A stretch of DNA of 64,000 bases, taken from Aquabacterium sp. (GTDB lineage Bacteria; Pseudomonadota; Gammaproteobacteria; Burkholderiales; Burkholderiaceae_C). The notes below the pieces were generated by a model, which had not been told where the DNA came from, did not search any database, and saw only the letters and a program-made list of their open reading frames with translations. Within the stretch, counting starts at the first letter, position 1. Every line of letters starts with the position of its first letter. Shown in pieces: positions 7,831 to 15,977 of this stretch. The stretch is from positions 1 through 64,000 of the forward strand of contig JAHFQM010000005.1 in assembly GCA_023266355.1 (NCBI GenBank), written 5' to 3'. The translations under genes and the position numbers were made by a program.

Positions 7831-9261
7831 ATGCCCCGTGCCACCAAGATCGTCGCCACCCTGGGTCCTGCATCGTCCACCCCCGAGGTGCTCGATGCGA
7901 TGTTGAAAGCCGGGGTCGATGTGGTGCGCTTGAATTTCTCGCACGGCAAGGCGCAGGACCACATCGACCGCGCCCAGCTGGTGCGCGAGGCCGCCGCCCG
8001 CGTGGGCAAGGTCGTGGCCATCATGGCCGACCTGCAGGGCCCCAAGATCCGCGTGGGCAAGTTCGCCGAGGGCAAGGTCATGCTGGAGCCTGGCCAGGCC
8101 TTCGTCCTGGACGCCAGCCGCACCGAACCCGGTGACATCCACGGCGTCGGCCTGGACTACAAGGAATTGCCGCGCGACGTGAAGCCCGGCGACATCCTGC
8201 TGCTCAACGACGGCCTGATCGTGCTGACGGTGGAGGCCGTCCAGGGCGAGGCGGTGCACACCGTGGTCAAGCTGGGTGGCGAGCTGTCCAACAACAAGGG
8301 CATCAACAAGCAGGGCGGCGGCCTGACCGCGCCCGCGCTGACCGCCAAGGACATGGACGACATCAAGACGGCGGCGAGCTTCCAGTGCGATTACATCGCC
8401 GTGTCCTTCCCCAAGAATGCGACCGACATGGAGATGGCCCGCCAGCTGTGCAACGTGGCCGGCGAGCCCTGGAAGCACCGCCCGGCGCTGATCGCCAAGA
8501 TCGAGCGCACCGAGGCCATCCCGAACCTGGAGGCCATCCTCAAGGCATCGGACGGCATCATGGTGGCGCGTGGCGACCTGGCCGTCGAGGTGGGCAACGC
8601 CGCCGTGCCCGCGCTGCAAAAGCGCATGATCAAGATGGCGCGCCAGATGGACAAGGTCGTCATCACGGCCACGCAGATGATGGAGTCGATGATCGTCCAC
8701 CCGGTGCCCACGCGCGCCGAGGTGTCCGATGTGGCCAATGCCGTGCTGGACGGCACCGACGCCGTGATGCTGAGCGCCGAAACCGCCGCCGGCAAGTACC
8801 CGGTGGAAACCGTCGAGCAGATGGCCAACATCGCCCTGGAGGCCGAACGCGCCGAAGAGGTCTCGCTGGACGCGGACTTCACCAACCAGACCTTCGCCCG
8901 CATCGACCAATCCATCGCCATGGGCGCGCTGTTCACGGCCTACCACCTGGGCTGCAAGGCCATCATCGCGCTGACCGAATCGGGCTCGACCGCGCTGTGG
9001 ATGAGCCGCCACAAGATCCACGTGCCGATTTTCGCGCTGACGGCCCGGCCGATCTCGCAGCGCAAGATGGCGCTCTACCGCAATGTGCGCCCGCTGCTGA
9101 TCCCCAACTACTCCGACCGCGACGAGGCCCTGCAAAAGGCCGAGGCGCTGCTGGTCGAGCGCGGCGTGCTGCGCCCGGGCGACACCTACGCCATCACCTG
9201 TGGCGAGCCCATGGGCCACCCGGGCGGCACCAACATGCTCAAGGTCTGCGCAGTCCGCTGA
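7831..9261 (+). CDS. pyk: Pyruvate kinase
   Basis: A 476-residue pyruvate kinase, the last step of glycolysis (phosphoenolpyruvate plus ADP to pyruvate plus ATP). It begins with the family signature RATKIVATLGPAS and contains RLNFSHG, MADLQGPKIRVG, the catalytic lysine motif AKIERTEAI, the MVARGDLAVE metal site and ATQMMESM. The C-terminal regulatory domain is complete. Length matches the PykA type. It diverges from the hydrolase-AraC unit across a ~140-bp gap and is followed by fba, forming a glycolytic pair. Confidence 0.97.
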   Translation: MPRATKIVATLGPASSTPEVLDAMLKAGVDVVRLNFSHGKAQDHIDRAQLVREAAARVGKVVAIMADLQGPKIRVGKFAEGKVMLEPGQAFVLDASRTEPGDIHGVGLDYKELPRDVKPGDILLLNDGLIVLTVEAVQGEAVHTVVKLGGELSNNKGINKQGGGLTAPALTAKDMDDIKTAASFQCDYIAVSFPKNATDMEMARQLCNVAGEPWKHRPALIAKIERTEAIPNLEAILKASDGIMVARGDLAVEVGNAAVPALQKRMIKMARQMDKVVITATQMMESMIVHPVPTRAEVSDVANAVLDGTDAVMLSAETAAGKYPVETVEQMANIALEAERAEEVSLDADFTNQTFARIDQSIAMGALFTAYHLGCKAIIALTESGSTALWMSRHKIHVPIFALTARPISQRKMALYRNVRPLLIPNYSDRDEALQKAEALLVERGVLRPGDTYAITCGEPMGHPGGTNMLKVCAVR

Positions 9262-9318
9262 GCGCGCTGACACCACCCGGCGCCTGAACCCGGGATGGGC
9301 GTGTCACACGCGCCTCGG

Positions 9319-9324
9319 TAGAAT
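9319..9324 (+). promoter_or_regulatory. Putative -10 box for fba
   Basis: TAGAAT lies 82 nt upstream of the fba start. Just before it is a short inverted repeat, GCGTG-TCA-CACGC (about 9299-9311), at the place where a -35 or an operator would sit. Suggestive only. Confidence 0.4.
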
Positions 9325-9405
9325 CTCGCGCAGTTCGCGGTCGGCCCACCCCAAAAGGGACGCGTCGGCCTTGTTTCCGTCATCACCGTCTTTCTGGGGA
9401 ATTCC

Positions 9406-10470
9406 ATGCCACTCGTTTCCATGCGCCAGCTGCTGGACCACGCCGCCGAGCACAACTACGGCATTCCGGCTTTCAACGTGAACAACCTGGAGCAGGTCCA
9501 GGCCGTGATGCAGGCCGCTGACGAGGTCGGCGCCCCCGTGATCCTGCAAGCCAGTGCTGGCGCCCGCAAGTACGCCGGCGAGGCCTTCATCAAGCACCTG
9601 ATCCAGGCGGCCGTCGAGATGTACCCCCACATCCCCCTGGTCATGCACCAGGACCACGGCCAGTCGCCCGCGATCTGCCAGGGCGCCATCGACCTGGGCT
9701 TCGGCTCGGTGATGATGGACGGCTCGCTGAAAGAAGACGGCAAGACGCCGGCCGACTTTGCCTACAACGTCGAAGTGACCCGCAAGGTCGTGGACATGGC
9801 CCACAAGGTCGGCGTGACCGTCGAGGGCGAGCTGGGCTGCCTGGGCAACCTGGAAACCGGTGAAGCCGGCGAAGAAGACGGCATCGGCGCCGAAGGCAAG
9901 CTGGACCACAGCCAGATGCTGACCGACCCGGAAGAGGCCGCCGTGTTCGTGCGCGAAACCCAGCTGGACGCCCTGGCCATCGCCATCGGCACCAGCCACG
10001 GCGCGTACAAGTTCTCGCGCAAGCCCACGGGTGACATCCTGGCGATTTCGCGCGTCAAGGAAATCCACAAGCGCATCCCCAACACCCACCTGGTGATGCA
10101 CGGCTCCTCCTCGGTGCCCGCCGAGCTGCTGGCCATCATCAACCAGTACGGCGGCAAGATGAAGGAAACCTACGGCGTGCCCGTCGAGGAAATCCAGGAA
10201 GCCATCAAGCACGGCGTGCGCAAAATCAACATCGACACCGACATCCGCCTGGCCATGACCGGTGCCGTGCGCAAGTTCCTGTTCGAGAACCCCGACAAGT
10301 TCGACGCCCGCGAGTGGCTCAAGCCCGCCCGCGAAGCCGCCAAGCAGGTCTGCAAGCAGCGCTACATCGAGTTCGGCTGCGAAGGCCAGGCCGGCAAGAT
10401 CAAGGCGATCACCATGGTGGACATCGCTGCCATGTACGCCAGCGGCAAGCTGGCCCAAGTGGTGGCCTGA
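9406..10470 (+). CDS. fba: Fructose-bisphosphate aldolase, class II
   Basis: A 354-residue zinc-dependent class II aldolase of the CbbA/Fba type that cleaves fructose 1,6-bisphosphate to glyceraldehyde 3-phosphate and dihydroxyacetone phosphate. It shows the class II signatures [13 protein letters not shown], the VMHQDHGQS metal-ligand segment, [12 protein letters not shown] with a downstream acidic run, [18 protein letters not shown] and KINIDTDIR. The length fits the Calvin-cycle/glycolytic type of Betaproteobacteria. It is followed by a strong terminator, so it is the end of the pyk-fba unit. Confidence 0.97.
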   Translation: MPLVSMRQLLDHAAEHNYGIPAFNVNNLEQVQAVMQAADEVGAPVILQASAGARKYAGEAFIKHLIQAAVEMYPHIPLVMHQDHGQSPAICQGAIDLGFGSVMMDGSLKEDGKTPADFAYNVEVTRKVVDMAHKVGVTVEGELGCLGNLETGEAGEEDGIGAEGKLDHSQMLTDPEEAAVFVRETQLDALAIAIGTSHGAYKFSRKPTGDILAISRVKEIHKRIPNTHLVMHGSSSVPAELLAIINQYGGKMKETYGVPVEEIQEAIKHGVRKINIDTDIRLAMTGAVRKFLFENPDKFDAREWLKPAREAAKQVCKQRYIEFGCEGQAGKIKAITMVDIAAMYASGKLAQVVA

Positions 10471-10515
10471 CGCCTTGAGTTCAGGCTGCGCGCACCCTGG
10501 GTGACGCGCGCACAG

Positions 10516-10545
10516 GCCGGCCGGGACTTCCTGGTCGGCTTTTTT
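10516..10545 (+). terminator. Rho-independent terminator after fba
   Basis: GCCGGCCGGG-ACTT-CCTGGTCGGC followed by TTTTTT: a 10-bp stem with two G-T pairs, a 4-nt loop and a U-tract. It shows that the in-frame GTG at 10501 cannot be the start of the next gene. Confidence 0.85.
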
Positions 10546-10557
10546 GATGCCATCGCC

Positions 10558-11577
10558 ATGATGCATCGCGTTCAATGGATGAAGATGATGGTGTCCTTGC
10601 GTCGTGTGGCCCTGTGGGCGGTTCGTGGGCTGGGCGTGTTGTCGGCCGTGGCCTTGCTGGCGGTCGCCTGGTGGTGGCTGACCCTCAAGCCCTTGCCCCT
10701 GCCCGGTGCGCTGACCCAGCCCCTGGACGAAGACGCCCGCACCACCCACCCCATCGTCCTGGCCCACGGCATGATGGGCTTTGACCACATGGGGCCGCTG
10801 ACCTACTGGCCGGGCATCGTCGAGGCCCTGCAGGCGCATGGGGCCAGCGTGTTCGTGACCCGCGTGGCGGCGTTCCAGTCGTCCGAGGTGCGGGGCGAGC
10901 AGCTGCTGGCGCAGGTGCAGGAGATCGTGGCGCGCACCGGTGCGGTCAAAGTGAACCTCATCGGCCACAGCCAGGGCGGCCATGCCATCCGCTACGTGGC
11001 GGCGCGTCGGCCCGACCTGGTGGCCTCGGTCACGGTGGTGGCCACGCCGGTGACGGGCTCCGAGTTCGCCGACTGGATGGACGACCAAGTTCGGCGCGAC
11101 ACCTGGGCTGCCTCGGCCATCCTGGCGCTGGGCCGGGGGGCCGGGCGCTTCGTGAACTGGGCCTCGGGTGCCACCTTCGTGCAGGATGTGCCTGCGGCGC
11201 TGGCCTCGCTGGACAGCCGCGGCACGGCCGATTTCAACCGCCGCTTCCCCGCCGGCGTGCCCGCCCAGCCTTGCGGCCAGGGCGCGGCCGAGGTGCAGGG
11301 TGTGCGCTATTTTTCCTGGGGCGGCGTGGGCACCTTCCACCACGCGCTCAACCTGCCGGACTACGTCATGTCGCTCACGGGCCTGGCGTTCCAGCGGGAG
11401 GCCGGCGACGGCCTGGTGGGGCGTTGCGCCAGCCACCTGGGCGAGGTCATCCGCGACGACTACCCGCTCAACCACTTCCAGATCGTCAACCAGCTGCCCG
11501 GCCTGCACGCCAGCGAGGTCGATCCGGTGACCTTGTTCGTGGCGCACGCCCAGCGCCTGCGGCAGCTGGGCCTGTGA
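10558..11577 (+). CDS. Triacylglycerol lipase-like alpha/beta hydrolase, family I type
   Basis: About 339 residues. An N-terminal hydrophobic segment (LRRVALWAVRGLGVLSAVALLAVAWWW) is a signal anchor or signal peptide. The rest matches bacterial family I lipases: HPIVLAHGMMGFD (oxyanion loop), nucleophile GHSQGG with Ser138, ATPVTGSEFAD, and a C-terminal DGLVG...NHFQIVNQ block carrying the probable Asp and His. Start is uncertain: in-frame ATGs at 10558, 10561, 10579 and 10585 all lie after the fba terminator and none has a clear ribosome site. No lipase foldase gene is adjacent, which is unusual for secreted Burkholderia-type lipases. Confidence 0.8.
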   Translation: MMHRVQWMKMMVSLRRVALWAVRGLGVLSAVALLAVAWWWLTLKPLPLPGALTQPLDEDARTTHPIVLAHGMMGFDHMGPLTYWPGIVEALQAHGASVFVTRVAAFQSSEVRGEQLLAQVQEIVARTGAVKVNLIGHSQGGHAIRYVAARRPDLVASVTVVATPVTGSEFADWMDDQVRRDTWAASAILALGRGAGRFVNWASGATFVQDVPAALASLDSRGTADFNRRFPAGVPAQPCGQGAAEVQGVRYFSWGGVGTFHHALNLPDYVMSLTGLAFQREAGDGLVGRCASHLGEVIRDDYPLNHFQIVNQLPGLHASEVDPVTLFVAHAQRLRQLGL

Positions 11578-11626
11578 GGCGCTAAGCTTCGGGCGCCAAG
11601 CCTGGCCTCGAATGGAGACGCTCCCC

Positions 11627-12298
11627 ATGATCAAGCTCTGCGGTTTCTCGCTGTCCAACTACCACAACAAGGTCAAGTTCATCCTCCTGGAGAAGGGTGT
11701 GGACTTCGAGGAAGTGCCGGTGCGCCCGGGCGCCGCCGCCAGCGAGGGCGGCAAATCGCCGCTGGGCAAGGTGCCCTTCATCGAGACCGAGCACGGCTTC
11801 CTGAGCGAAAGCCAGGCCATCGCCGACTACCTGGAAGCGCGCTTCCCCACGCCCGCCCTGATGCCGGCCGACCCCTGGCAGGCGGCCAAGGTGCGCGAGC
11901 TCATCACCTACTGCGACCTGCACGTCGAGCTCTGCGCCCGCCAGCTCTACAAGCAGGCCTTCTTCGGCGGCAAGCTCACGTCGGAAGAGACCGAGCGCGT
12001 CAAGGCGCAGCTGGTGAAGCATCTCGCCGCGTTCAAGACACTGGCTCGTTTCGCGCCCTACGCCGCGGGCGACACCTTCACCCAGGCCGATTGCGCCGTG
12101 TACGTCAGCCTGCCACTGGCGGCCCTGGCGTCGAAGCTGGTGATCGGCGAGGACCTCGTGGCCGCTGCAGGCATCGACTGGAAGGGCTACGTCAAGCTCA
12201 TCGAGCAGCGCCCCGCGGCGCAGAAGATCGCGGCCGACCGCAAGGCCGACCAGGAGCGCTCGATGGCGGCTGCGCGCGCTGAAAAGCTCGTGCCTTGA
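11627..12298 (+). CDS. Glutathione S-transferase family protein
   Basis: 223 residues with the GST fold. The N-terminal thioredoxin-like domain (CGFSLSNYHNKVKFIL, GKVPFIET then the SESQAIADYL glutathione-binding motif) is followed by an all-helical domain containing FTQADCAVY. The ATG at 11627 is chosen because GGAGA lies 9 nt upstream; the earlier ATG at 11612 overlaps that site. The substrate is unknown. It sits between the lipase and purC on the same strand, in a position not usual for this pathway. Confidence 0.85.
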   Translation: MIKLCGFSLSNYHNKVKFILLEKGVDFEEVPVRPGAAASEGGKSPLGKVPFIETEHGFLSESQAIADYLEARFPTPALMPADPWQAAKVRELITYCDLHVELCARQLYKQAFFGGKLTSEETERVKAQLVKHLAAFKTLARFAPYAAGDTFTQADCAVYVSLPLAALASKLVIGEDLVAAAGIDWKGYVKLIEQRPAAQKIAADRKADQERSMAAARAEKLVP

Positions 12299-12408
12299 CG
12301 GTGTCTGGCGGTGATCACGAGGTGACGGTTCCGCCCACAAGCCCTGCCAACGCTGGATAATGGCAGGTTGACGACCGACCTCGGCGCCCCCAAAGCGCCC
12401 CGCCTGCC

Positions 12409-13335
12409 ATGACATCTGCCACACCTGCGGCCCTGCACACCTCTGCCCTGACCTCCCTGCCGCTGCTGGCCCGCGGCAAGGTGCGCGACAACTACGCCGT
12501 CGGCGACGACCGCATCCTGATGGTGGCCTCCGACCGCATCAGCGCCTTCGACGTCATCATGGGCGAGCCGATCCCTGGCAAGGGCGCGCTGCTCACGAAG
12601 ATGGCGCTGTTCTGGTTCGAGCTGCTGAAAGATGTGGCGCCCAACCACCTCACTGGCGACGACCCCGTCAGCGCCGTGACCCCGGCCGAGCGCGCCCAGG
12701 TCGAAGGCCGCGCCATGCTGGTCAAGAAGCTCAAGCCCTTGCCCGTGGAAGCCGTGGTGCGTGGCTACCTGGCCGGCTCCGGCTGGAAGGAGTACCAAGA
12801 CAACGGCGAAGTCTGCGGCGTCAAGCTGCCCGCCGGCCTGAAGAACGCCAGCAAGCTGCCCGAGCCCATCTTCACGCCCGCCACCAAGGCCGATGTGGGC
12901 GACCACGACGAGAACATCAGCTACGACAAGATGGCCGAGATCATCGGCGCCGACATGGCCGCCAAGGTGCGTGAGCTGGCGATTGCCCTCTACAAGAAGG
13001 CCGCCGATTTCGCGCTGACCAAGGGCATCATCATTGCCGACACCAAGTTCGAGTTCGGCCTCGACGCGCAGGGCGCGCTGACCGTGATGGACGAGGTGTT
13101 GACGCCCGACTCCTCGCGTTTCTGGCCCATCGAGGGCTACGAAGCCGCTTTCGCCGCCGGTCAGAACCCGCCCAGCTACGACAAGCAGTTCGTGCGCGAC
13201 TGGCTGGAGCAGGCCACCGTCAACGGCCAAGCTTGGGACAAGACCGCGCCTTCGCCGGCCTTGCCGCAAGACGTGATCGCCAAAACCGCGGCCAAGTACC
13301 AGGAAGCGCTGACCCGCCTGACGGGCCAGGCCTGA
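12409..13335 (+). CDS. purC: Phosphoribosylaminoimidazole-succinocarboxamide synthase
   Basis: A 308-residue SAICAR synthetase of the longer form, compared with about 237 residues in Escherichia coli. It couples CAIR and aspartate using ATP in IMP synthesis. Motifs: [54 protein letters not shown] and [13 protein letters not shown]. Its pathway partners purE and purK are 21 kb downstream; in many Burkholderiales the three are adjacent. A bidirectional terminator follows. Confidence 0.97.
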   Translation: MTSATPAALHTSALTSLPLLARGKVRDNYAVGDDRILMVASDRISAFDVIMGEPIPGKGALLTKMALFWFELLKDVAPNHLTGDDPVSAVTPAERAQVEGRAMLVKKLKPLPVEAVVRGYLAGSGWKEYQDNGEVCGVKLPAGLKNASKLPEPIFTPATKADVGDHDENISYDKMAEIIGADMAAKVRELAIALYKKAADFALTKGIIIADTKFEFGLDAQGALTVMDEVLTPDSSRFWPIEGYEAAFAAGQNPPSYDKQFVRDWLEQATVNGQAWDKTAPSPALPQDVIAKTAAKYQEALTRLTGQA

Positions 13336-13382
13336 GCCTGCGCGGCCGTGCGTGGCGCCGATGGCGCCTGATGGCAGGCATG

Positions 13383-13410
13383 AAAAAAGGCGTCCCGAGG
13401 GACGCCTTTT
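13383..13410. terminator. Bidirectional terminator between purC and the PEP-CTERM gene
   Basis: AAAAAAGGCGTCCC-GA-GGGACGCCTTTT: an 8-bp perfect stem flanked by A and T tracts, between convergent genes. Confidence 0.88.
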
Positions 13411-13460
13411 GCTTGAGGCGATGGGCCTCTGATGGGCCTCTCGTCACCTTGCCAGGTGAT

Positions 13461-14015
13461 TCAGGCCTTCTTGCGGCGGGCGATGGCGCCCACCAGGGCC
13501 AGGCCCGACAAGGTCAGCGCGATGCTGCCGGGCTCGGGCACGGCAGGCGTGGCGGCCAGTTCACCGATGTAGCTGCCACCCTGGCTGCCGATGGCGTGGC
13601 CGGCGATGGTGAGCTGGTAGTTGCCAGCCGTCAGGCCCTCGAAGGTGAAGGAGGGCAGGGGGCTGCTGGAGGCGCTGTTGGCGCCGCCCACGGCACCCAC
13701 AGCGGCCAGCGTGATGCTGTCGAACGCCACGCCCTTGACCGTCAGGCCCTTGAAGAAGGCCAGCGGCGAACTCACGCCACCGAACACATCGCTGGTCTCG
13801 GTGAGGCTGAAGAAATAGGTGTCGAGGAAGCTGTCGCCTGCCACCACGGTGCGGGCGAAGTTGGGTTCCGGCAACTGCACGCTGGCCGAGGGCAGCGTGT
13901 TCAGCGGGGTCGAAAAATTGATGGACACCGAGGTGGTCGCCGCCCAGGCGGACGAACCGAGTGTCATGGCGATGCCGGCAGCCATGCCGAACGCGCCAAG
14001 TTGTTTGAAGCTCAT
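13461..14015 (-). CDS. PEP-CTERM sorting domain protein, FxDxF-like
   Basis: 184 residues from the ATG at 14015, with AGGGA 8-12 nt upstream. It has an N-terminal signal peptide (about residues 1-25, ending SSAWA), a beta-rich middle with the SFLDTYFFSL motif typical of FxDxF PEP-CTERM proteins, and a C-terminal sorting tag VPEPGS, hydrophobic helix, then RRKK. Such tags are cut by an exosortase that partners with extracellular polysaccharide and floc production. No exosortase or polysaccharide gene is in the window, so sorting depends on genes elsewhere. The structural role is unknown. Confidence 0.85.
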   Translation of the reverse strand: MSFKQLGAFGMAAGIAMTLGSSAWAATTSVSINFSTPLNTLPSASVQLPEPNFARTVVAGDSFLDTYFFSLTETSDVFGGVSSPLAFFKGLTVKGVAFDSITLAAVGAVGGANSASSSPLPSFTFEGLTAGNYQLTIAGHAIGSQGGSYIGELAATPAVPEPGSIALTLSGLALVGAIARRKKA

Positions 14016-14066
14016 GTGAATTTCCCTGTGTGAATCTGGGCCGAGCGGCCATGGATTGTGAACAAC

Positions 14067-14169
14067 GTCACGGATCCGTCTCGAATTCATTCTAGACAGA
14101 TCACATGACGCGTCTCCACCATTACCGGAGTGCCGCACAGGGTTGATCCGTCTGAACGGATCACGTGAC
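14067..14169. repeat. Cluster of direct and inverted repeats between the PEP-CTERM gene and engB
   Basis: GATCCGTCT occurs at 14073-14081 and 14145-14153. GATCACATGAC at 14099-14109 is matched by GATCACGTGAC at 14159-14169. The second copy also forms an inverted repeat, GATCCGT-CTGA-ACGGATC (14145-14162), and the left edge reads GTCACGGATCC, the reverse-complement counterpart of GGATCACGTGAC. The cluster lies just upstream of the minus-strand PEP-CTERM gene, so regulator binding is a reasonable guess. Confidence 0.5.
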
Positions 14170-14175
14170 AGCCTG

Positions 14176-15108
14176 TCACATGGGCTGATCGGCTCCGTCC
14201 TCCCCGTGAACCGGGGGGGCTGCGTCCAATTCGGCGTTGGCTGCCTCGGCGGCTTCGGCGGCCGCCAGGGCCGCGGCGGCCAGCGCTTCGGCGGCTTCTG
14301 CCGGCAGGGCCCAGCTGTGCAGGATGTTGCTCACATCGCCAATGCCGGTCTTGTTCAGCGAGGAAAACAGCGCCACGCCGATGTCGGCCTCGTCGGTGGC
14401 GAGGTCGGCCAGCACGGCCTGGGCGCCGCGCAGGGATTCGGCCTGCTCCTTGCGGTTGAGCTTGTCGGCCTTGGTCAGCAGCACCAGCAGGCGCACCTCG
14501 CCGTTGCGCACGCGCGGCGCGACGAACTCCAGCAGGGTGCGGTCCAGCTCGGTGAAGCCGTGGCGCGAGTCCACCATCTGCACCACGGCGCACAGGTTGC
14601 GGCGCCAGGCCAGGTACTCGGCCATCACTTCCTGCCAGCGCAGCTTGGCGGTGCGCTCCACGGCGGCGTAGCCGTAGCCGGGCAGGTCGGTCCAGACCTG
14701 GTCAGGCGCGGCCTTGGCGCCCAGGTGGAAGAGGTTGATGTGCTGGGTGCGCCCGGGCGTCTTGGACGCATAGGCCAGCTGGCGCTGCTGCGCCAGGGTG
14801 TTGATGGCGGTGGATTTGCCCGCGTTGGAGCGCCCCACGAAGGCCACCTCGGGCAATTCGCTGGCCGGCAGTTGGTGCAGCTGGGCGGCGGTGGTGAAGA
14901 AGCGTGCCGAGTGGGCCCAGTTCAGGGCGAGCTTGCCGGCGTCGAGTTCGGCCTGTTTCGCGGCCTCTTTCGCAGGGCTTTTGGGCGCCTTGAGCGGGGC
15001 TTTCTGTGCGGGTTGTCCTGCCTGTCCAGCAGGTGTCGCGGGTCGCGGGCGGCGCTTGGGGCCGGGGTTTGTGCTCGCCTTGGGGCGAGATGGCGTCGAA
15101 CGGGTCAT
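14176..15108 (-). CDS. engB: Ribosome biogenesis GTPase EngB/YsxC/YihA
   Basis: A 310-residue GTPase needed for large-subunit ribosome assembly. G motifs: G1 GRSNAGKST at 92-100, G3 DLPGYGYA, G4 TKADKLN; TPGRTQHINLF marks the switch I region. Usual EngB proteins are about 200-215 residues. This one has a basic Pro/Ala/Lys N-terminal extension of ~60 residues and an Ala/Glu-rich C-terminal tail of ~40. It diverges from the cytochrome c4 gene, an arrangement common in Betaproteobacteria. Confidence 0.93.
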   Translation of the reverse strand: MTRSTPSRPKASTNPGPKRRPRPATPAGQAGQPAQKAPLKAPKSPAKEAAKQAELDAGKLALNWAHSARFFTTAAQLHQLPASELPEVAFVGRSNAGKSTAINTLAQQRQLAYASKTPGRTQHINLFHLGAKAAPDQVWTDLPGYGYAAVERTAKLRWQEVMAEYLAWRRNLCAVVQMVDSRHGFTELDRTLLEFVAPRVRNGEVRLLVLLTKADKLNRKEQAESLRGAQAVLADLATDEADIGVALFSSLNKTGIGDVSNILHSWALPAEAAEALAAAALAAAEAAEAANAELDAAPPVHGEDGADQPM

Positions 15109-15174
15109 GGGACATTGTAAAATCTCTGGGTTTCATCGCCAAACCAACCAGAGCCCGGACTCATCCGCAACGTC

Positions 15175-15813
15175 ATGAAGCGCTTTTCTCAACTGACCGC
15201 TCACCTGATCGCCGTCGCCTCGGTGGCCCTGTCTCTGTCGGGTGCTGCCCAGGCATCTGGCGCCAAGGCGGCCAAGCCGGACCTGGCTGCTGGCGAGGCC
15301 AAGGCCACCACCGTGTGCGCCGCCTGCCACACGGCCGACGGCTCGCGTGGCCTGCCGACCTTCCCCATCCTGCAGGGCCAGCACCCTGAGTACCTGGTCA
15401 AGCAACTGACCGAGTTCAAGGAAGGCAAGCGCAAGAACAGCGTCATGAACGGCATGGCCGCTGCGCTGTCGCCGGAAGACATGCGCAACATCGCTGCCTT
15501 CTACGCCTCCAAGAAGGCCAAGGAAGGCACGGCCAAGAACAAGGACCTCGTCGCCGTGGGCGAGCGCATCTTCCGTGGCGGCATCGCCAAGAAGGGCGTG
15601 CCTGCTTGCGCGGCCTGCCACAGCCCGAACGGCGCGGGCATCCCGGCGCAGTACCCGCGTCTGGCCGGTCAGCATGCCGACTACACCAAGACGCAGCTGA
15701 CGACCTTCCGCCAGGGCGAGCGCAACAACAGCGCCCAGATGTCGGCGATTGCCGCGAACCTGAGCGACAAGGAAATCGAGGCCCTGGCCGATTACGTGGC
15801 CGGCCTGCGCTGA
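15175..15813 (+). CDS. Di-heme cytochrome c4
   Basis: A 212-residue periplasmic cytochrome with a cleavable signal peptide (residues 1-27) and two tandem class I heme domains. The heme sites are C48xxC51H52 and C145xxC148H149, both CAACH. Met ligands are likely in the NSVMNGM region of domain 1 and at NNSAQM in domain 2. Cytochrome c4 passes electrons from the bc1 complex to terminal oxidases. The gene precedes resB and ccsB, whose products attach heme to such proteins. Confidence 0.92.
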   Translation: MKRFSQLTAHLIAVASVALSLSGAAQASGAKAAKPDLAAGEAKATTVCAACHTADGSRGLPTFPILQGQHPEYLVKQLTEFKEGKRKNSVMNGMAAALSPEDMRNIAAFYASKKAKEGTAKNKDLVAVGERIFRGGIAKKGVPACAACHSPNGAGIPAQYPRLAGQHADYTKTQLTTFRQGERNNSAQMSAIAANLSDKEIEALADYVAGLR

Positions 15814-15977
15814 GCCCCGCTCAACCGCGTCACCCGCATCCACCGCAGCTCCGGACCCACAGGCGGGCGGCCCTCTCCGGGCTGACCCGCTTTTGTCCTT
15901 CCTGGGCTGACGCTTGAGGTCGGCATGGTGCGGGATGGCGCCGCGACCCCTCGAGGCTTCCACGGACAATCACCGAC

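Noticed and set aside
9304..11658. 784-residue minus-strand ORF over fba and the lipase gene
   Set aside because: Antisense to two well-supported genes; its His/Gly/Ala-rich composition is typical of codon shadows.
14072..14113. BamHI, EcoRI, XbaI and MluI sites within 42 nt look like a cloning polylinker
   Set aside because: Both flanks are ordinary chromosomal genes in an expected order, no vector sequence adjoins, and the sites fall within a native repeat cluster. Coincidence is the simplest reading, though a junction artefact could be excluded by checking raw reads.
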